Assembly (NCBI RefSeq): GCF_002954245.1 | Contig: NZ_PPTG01000009.1 | Coordinates: 124,001-188,000 of the forward strand | DNA: 64,000 nucleotides | Origin: Cryobacterium aureum | GTDB lineage: Bacteria > Actinomycetota > Actinomycetes > Actinomycetales > Microbacteriaceae | Reading direction: 5' to 3' | Shown: piece by piece, positions 60,191-64,000 of the stretch | Layout: every line of letters starts with the position of its first letter | Position numbering within the stretch: the stretch's first letter is position 1 | Made by a program: the position numbers and the translations under genes | Notes under the pieces: generated by a model | The model's database searches: none | Told to the model about the DNA's origin: nothing | The model's input: only the letters and a program-made list of their open reading frames with translations

Positions 60191-62296
60191 TCAGGGCTTC
60201 CAGACCTGCACAACAGATGGCCGCGGCCCGGCCCACGCTCCAGCCAAAGCGGTCGCCCCCAGCGCAACGTAGTCCGGGAATCGGCTGGCCTGGGCGGCCC
60301 AGCTGCCGTTCTCCCCCGGGTGCTGCACGGCGACGTAGACCATCGACTGCTCAGAGCGGATGACCGGCCCGCAGGTCTCCGCCTGCCGCGGCACCGCGAG
60401 AAACTGCTGCACTCGCCCGCGCTCGGGCCCATCGAGCGGAACCTTGAACAGGCCGTCGCAGAATCCGATCGTGCTCGGTGCACCGTCGGTGGAAATCCAC
60501 AGGTTGCCCTCCGCGTCGAAGGCCACGTTGTCCGGACAGGATATTGGCGACACCTTGTCACTCGGGAATCCGGCGAAGTAGGTGCTCGTGTTGGTCTTCG
60601 GGTTGCCGCAGACGAGCAGCAGGTTCCAGTCGAAGGTCACCGAGGTGGCGTCTGAACCGGTTTCGGTGATCTCCACGATGTGACCGTCGCGGTTGATCGC
60701 CCGGGGGTTGGGCTCGGTGGCACCCTCCTTGCCTGGCAAGCCGCGATCGGTGTTGTTGGTGCAGGCGACATAGACCTTGCCGGTCACCGGGCTCGGCTCG
60801 ACGTCTTCGCAGCGGTCCATTTTGGTGGCACCGACGGCATCCGCTACCAGGCGAGTATTCACGAGCGCATCATCCGTGGTGAAGCCGGGCACCTGGCAGA
60901 CGCCATCGATGACGAGCGCCACCCACTGGCCGGTGCCATCGAAGAGTCCGTCGGCCGGCAGCTGACCGGTGCCGGTGATCTCGGCGGCCGGCGAGTTGCC
61001 GGCGAACCGGGCGACGTACAGGGAGCCGCGGGTGAGCAGCGTCTTGTTGTGGGTGCGCGCCTTCGGGCTCTTCTTCTTGTCGAAGCGGTCGTGGGAGACG
61101 AACTTGTAGAGGTAGTCGAAGCGTTCATCGTCGCCCATGTAGGCGGCGACATGGCCGGTCTTTCCGACGATCACGTTGGCGCCCTCGTGCTTGAACCGGC
61201 CGAGGGCCGTGTGCTTGACCGGGGGCTCGTTCGGTGCCTCCGGGTCGACCTCCACGATCCAGCCGAATCTGTTCGGCTCATTCTCGTTGCCAGCGATGGT
61301 GGCGTCGAAGCGGTCGTCGATCTGCTCCCAGAGCCGACCGGTAGGGCGGTCGGCCAGGCCGTAGCGGGCATCCGCCGGGCTGGTGCCCTCGCTGCGAAAG
61401 TAGCCGTTGAAATTCTCCTCGCCGGAGAGCACGGTGCCCCACGGCGTGGTGCCACCAGCACAGTTGCCGAGGGTGCCGAGCACGGTGCGGCCGGTCGGGT
61501 CGGCCTTGGTCTTCAGCAGGTCGCTGCCGGCGGCCGGACCGGTGACGGTGAACGGGGTGCTAGCGGTGATGCGCCGGTTGAGGCGGTCGCCCACCCGGTA
61601 GGTCCAGGGTTGGCCGGCGCGCTTACGTTCGAGGGCGACCACGGACATGCCGTGGGCCATCATGGCAATGCGACGCTGCTCATCCGCTTCGGCCGGTGTC
61701 GTTGCGGGTGGAAACATGATGTTCTCGTTGGTGTATTCGTGGTTGGTGACGAGGATGCCGTCTCGCCCCTTGCGCCCCGGACCCTCGAGGATGTCGAGGT
61801 AGTCGTTGTTGTAGCCGAACTGACGAGCTTGCAATGCGGCGCTCTGGTGCGCCGGGTCGAACGCATCGGTCACGGCGAACAGCGGGTCCCCCCAGCGGAT
61901 GATCGGGTTCCAGGAGTAGCCGGCGGGCACCGAGAATGCGTCGACGGCGGCCGGAACAGGCGTGATCGGCGTGAACGCGAGGCCACCGCTCGCCGGACCG
62001 CCCGGTGCGGCCAGCGCGGGAGCGGTCTGGCCCGACCCGAGCACGATCGCTGCGGCGCCGACGCCCACGCCCACGAGCAGCGAGCGGCGGCTCAGGGCCG
62101 CTCCGACGATGTCGCGAAAATAGTCATTCTTGCTCTCGTTGGGCACCGGGTGAAAGCAGGCGTCTGCACACTTGAGGTGACAGGTGACCGCACTGCGCTT
62201 ACCGAGCGTATGGCCATCCATCGGCAGCAGGGGGATCAGCGGCCGGTCACGATCGGTGACGCGCTGACGGAGATCTTTGGCTTCACGATTCAACAT
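60191..62296 (-). CDS. phoX: PhoX-family alkaline phosphatase, Tat-exported
   Basis: A 701-residue phosphatase of the PhoX/DUF839 family. The twin-arginine signal SRRSLL at 69-74 is followed by a hydrophobic stretch and an APALA cleavage site near 95, so about 70 residues precede the signal, longer than usual. RWGDPLFAV, NHEYTNENIMFPP and the C-terminal GPVIRSEQSMVYVAVQHPGENG are family motifs. The ATG at 62296 has GAGGAG at 7 nt. A PHO box upstream supports phosphate control. Confidence 0.9.
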   Translation of the reverse strand: MLNREAKDLRQRVTDRDRPLIPLLPMDGHTLGKRSAVTCHLKCADACFHPVPNESKNDYFRDIVGAALSRRSLLVGVGVGAAAIVLGSGQTAPALAAPGGPASGGLAFTPITPVPAAVDAFSVPAGYSWNPIIRWGDPLFAVTDAFDPAHQSAALQARQFGYNNDYLDILEGPGRKGRDGILVTNHEYTNENIMFPPATTPAEADEQRRIAMMAHGMSVVALERKRAGQPWTYRVGDRLNRRITASTPFTVTGPAAGSDLLKTKADPTGRTVLGTLGNCAGGTTPWGTVLSGEENFNGYFRSEGTSPADARYGLADRPTGRLWEQIDDRFDATIAGNENEPNRFGWIVEVDPEAPNEPPVKHTALGRFKHEGANVIVGKTGHVAAYMGDDERFDYLYKFVSHDRFDKKKSPKARTHNKTLLTRGSLYVARFAGNSPAAEITGTGQLPADGLFDGTGQWVALVIDGVCQVPGFTTDDALVNTRLVADAVGATKMDRCEDVEPSPVTGKVYVACTNNTDRGLPGKEGATEPNPRAINRDGHIVEITETGSDATSVTFDWNLLLVCGNPKTNTSTYFAGFPSDKVSPISCPDNVAFDAEGNLWISTDGAPSTIGFCDGLFKVPLDGPERGRVQQFLAVPRQAETCGPVIRSEQSMVYVAVQHPGENGSWAAQASRFPDYVALGATALAGAWAGPRPSVVQVWKP

Positions 62297-62354
62297 GCGG
62301 GCACTCCTCATGGTTTGTGAACCCCGAACTGGGGGCAGAACCACCCTCCCGCCG

Positions 62355-62387
62355 TTTGGTGACTAAACGGTGAACCGAATATGAACG
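62355..62387 (-). promoter_or_regulatory. PHO box upstream of phoX (three 11-nt repeats)
   Basis: On the minus strand GTTCATATTCG, GTTCACCGTTT and AGTCACCAAAC follow in 11-nt steps. The first two fit the actinobacterial PhoP-binding unit (GTTCAYY...), the third is weaker. They lie about 60-90 nt before the phoX start. Confidence 0.7.
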
Positions 62388-62404
62388 CTCGGTGCCGATC
62401 AGTG

Positions 62405-63763
62405 TTATAGAACGATGAGCCCGATCACCCAGACGGCGGCGAAACCAGCGACACCCTGAATTGCGGTAGCCGGGGTGAGCGTGCGGTACGCGGTCGCGAC
62501 CGGGATACGGCTCAGCTGCGACACCACCCAGAAGAAGCTGTCGTTGGCATGCGAGATGACCATGGCTCCGGCGCCGATGGCGAGCACCGAAAGAACCTTA
62601 CCCAGATCGGAATCGAGACCGAGAGCCGGCAGCAGGGGCAACAGCAACACCGAGGTGGTCACCATCGCTACCGTGGATGAACCCTGCGCGGTCTTCAGCG
62701 CGGCCGAGATGAGGAACGGCACGGCGAGTCCGAGCCCGAGGGTCGACAGGGAACTGCCCAGGAAGTCGGTGAGGTCGGAGGCGGCAAGCACGGCTCCGAA
62801 GGCGGCGCCCGAGGCGGTGATCAGCAGGATGGGTGCCGAAATGCGGATGCCCTCGGTCACCCGATCGCCGAACGCATCGAGCTTGCCCTTACCGCGCAGC
62901 AGAAACAGCGAGGCGATCAGGCCGACGGCCAGAGCGATGACCGGGGTGCCGAGAAAAACGACGGCGATGAAGAAGCCGGAGTCGCCGAAGGGTGCGGCGG
63001 GCAGCTTGGCAATCGAAGCGAGGCAGATCAGCAGGATCGGAGCGAGAATCGGCAGGAAAGCCAGGAAGGCGTTCGGCAGTTTGCCATAGGCGGCGCGAAT
63101 CTTCTCGTAGTCCTGCTCGCTCTCCTCACCGGCCGGCTCCGGCATAAGCTCGATGTCCTTCTTCAGAAAACGGTTCGCCCACAGCAGCCCGGCCAGTGCC
63201 GAAACCACGGCGGCGATCAGACCGAACCCGATGATTAGACCGAGCTGGTCGATGATGTTCAGGTTGCCGGCCGCGGCAAGCGGTCCGGGGGTCGGCGGCA
63301 CGAAAACATGGGTGGAGTACAGGCCGGTCATCAGGGCGATGGTCATGGCCACGAGCGACACCTTGGAGCGGGCGGCGAGCGACTTCTTGAGCGAGTTCAG
63401 AATGACGAATCCGGAGTCGCAAAACACCGGAATCGACACGATGAAGCCGATGACGCTCATGGTCAGTGTCGGAAACCGCGTGCCCAACACTTTAATGAGG
63501 GCCTCCGCCATGGCGATGGCGGCGCCGCTGCGCTCCAGGATCACACCAATGATGGTGCCGAACAGAATGATCAGACCGATATTGCCGAGCGTGGCGCCAA
63601 AGGCCGTCGTCATGGTCGGGGCGATCGTATCGACCGGCAGACCGAACGCGAAACCACCGACCAGCGCCGCAGCGAGCAGTGCGAGGAAGGGGTTGATTCT
63701 CAGCTTCGCGGTGGCGAAGACGATGGCGGCGACGAGAGCTACCAGGATGGCGATGCTCAGCAT
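62405..63763 (-). CDS. GntP-family transporter (gluconate/glycerate type)
   Basis: A 452-residue twelve-helix transporter with the GntP motifs FVPPTPGPLAAAGNLN and ISHANDSFFWVVSQ. The gene downstream of its start is a glycerate kinase, so glycerate may be the cargo; gluconate cannot be excluded. It follows the kinase by 18 nt, so they form one operon. Confidence 0.9.
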   Translation of the reverse strand: MLSIAILVALVAAIVFATAKLRINPFLALLAAALVGGFAFGLPVDTIAPTMTTAFGATLGNIGLIILFGTIIGVILERSGAAIAMAEALIKVLGTRFPTLTMSVIGFIVSIPVFCDSGFVILNSLKKSLAARSKVSLVAMTIALMTGLYSTHVFVPPTPGPLAAAGNLNIIDQLGLIIGFGLIAAVVSALAGLLWANRFLKKDIELMPEPAGEESEQDYEKIRAAYGKLPNAFLAFLPILAPILLICLASIAKLPAAPFGDSGFFIAVVFLGTPVIALAVGLIASLFLLRGKGKLDAFGDRVTEGIRISAPILLITASGAAFGAVLAASDLTDFLGSSLSTLGLGLAVPFLISAALKTAQGSSTVAMVTTSVLLLPLLPALGLDSDLGKVLSVLAIGAGAMVISHANDSFFWVVSQLSRIPVATAYRTLTPATAIQGVAGFAAVWVIGLIVL

Positions 63764-63781
63764 TGAGACGGCCTTTCTATT

Positions 63782-64000
63782 TCAGGAACGGGGTAGAGCG
63801 TGAAGAAAAAGGGCGACGACGTGTGCCGTGGTCTCGCGTACGCGTTCTGCGGCATGCGCCTTGAGGTCGTCGAGGGTCGCCGGGCCGCCGGCGATCGAGA
63901 ATGCGGCGCTGACACCGGATGCTGCGGTGTCAGCCGCCGACAGCGCGACCCGCCCGGCGATGACGACGACCGGGCATCCGGTCGGCGCCAGACGTGCGAC
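63782..64000 (-). CDS. Glycerate kinase, C-terminal end (cut by window edge)
   Basis: The last 72 residues are visible. The pattern AGRVALSAADTAASGVSAAFSIAGGPATLDDL is the conserved C-terminal part of glycerate 2-kinases (GlxK/GarK). It phosphorylates glycerate for entry to glycolysis. Its start lies beyond 64000. Confidence 0.85.
   Translation of the reverse strand, partial: VARLAPTGCPVVVIAGRVALSAADTAASGVSAAFSIAGGPATLDDLKAHAAERVRETTAHVVALFLHALPRS

Noticed and set aside
58741..60363. Open frame of 540 codons opposite formaldehyde dehydrogenase
   Set aside because: Antisense shadow; zinc and NAD motifs are all in the minus-strand frame.
60680..62320. Open frame of 546 codons opposite phoX
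   Set aside because: Shadow of phoX, which has clear family motifs, a Tat signal and a ribosome binding site on the other strand.
1..64000. CRISPR array, transposase, integrase or prophage genes
   Set aside because: No regularly spaced direct repeats, transposase motifs or phage proteins are seen; the only mobile-element trace is the tRNA end scar.

Overview
The window is a 64 kb piece of a high-GC actinobacterial chromosome. The content points to a motile, yellow or orange member of the Microbacteriaceae (Cryobacterium/Leifsonia/Salinibacterium-like): a C50 carotenoid operon with lycopene elongase and heterodimeric cyclase, a Gram-positive flagellar set without P- and L-ring genes, a GarA/OdhI FHA protein, SufU rather than IscU, and a ClpS-DUF2017 pair. 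The genus is inference; no rRNA gene is present. Both end genes run off the window.

Layout. 1-2236 (minus): FHA regulator (cut by the left edge), CDP-alcohol phosphatidyltransferase, Nudix hydrolase and adenine phosphoribosyltransferase. 2233-8554: a MarR repressor of CrtR type faces a seven-gene operon idi-crtE-crtB-crtI-crtYe-crtYf-crtEb, with overlapping or nearly touching genes, for a C50 carotenoid of the decaprenoxanthin/sarcinaxanthin class; a palindrome lies in the shared promoter. 8588-8965: S4-domain RNA-binding protein. 8998-39977: one flagellar island. On the minus strand, in transcription order, it carries sigma28-type factor, a 113-residue miniature flagellin, flagellin, fliD, fliS, a fliT-like gene, flgB-flgC-fliE-fliF-fliG-fliH-fliI-fliJ, an NlpC/P60 hydrolase, fliK, flgD, flgE, a non-flagellar DUF559-like gene, flbD, motA, motB, fliM, fliN, fliO-P-Q-R, flhB, flhA, a degenerate flhF and csrA. 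On the plus strand it carries flgN, flgK, flgL and fliW. 40008-42799: SufU/SufS, then ClpS and a DUF2017 protein. 42942-48606: xanthine-dehydrogenase-type molybdenum enzyme and a MobA-like nucleotidyltransferase, separated by a decayed stretch with a tRNA 3'-end remnant and a broken acetamidase gene. 48655-52277: a GT1 glycosyltransferase and a HEAT-repeat/GT4 fusion. 52571-58709: a formate module (OFA transporter with its 33-residue small subunit, FdhF/YdeP oxidoreductase, FdhD, MoaA). 58792-60009: glutathione-independent formaldehyde dehydrogenase. 60191-62296: PhoX phosphatase behind a PHO box. 62405-64000: GntP transporter and a glycerate kinase cut by the right edge.

How parts work together. 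The flagellar island holds both halves of the FliW-CsrA switch. The leaders of flagellin, mini-flagellin and flgB contain hairpins that present a GGA loop, the classic CsrA target, about 30 nt before the start codon. Four sites of the form T(A/T)AC-N15-(G/A)(C/T)CGA(T/C)AG lie upstream of fliC, flgB, flbD-motAB and flgN-flgKL-fliW, which fits control of most of the island by the encoded sigma factor. The mini-flagellin, which keeps only the two terminal D0 ends of flagellin and shares the flagellin leader hairpin, is the most unusual element and may be a regulatory or structural partner in this circuit. In the second half, MoaA, FdhD, the MobA-like protein, the FdhF-type enzyme and the xanthine-dehydrogenase-type enzyme all concern molybdenum cofactor making or use, and formaldehyde dehydrogenase plus FdhF would give a C1 oxidation route.
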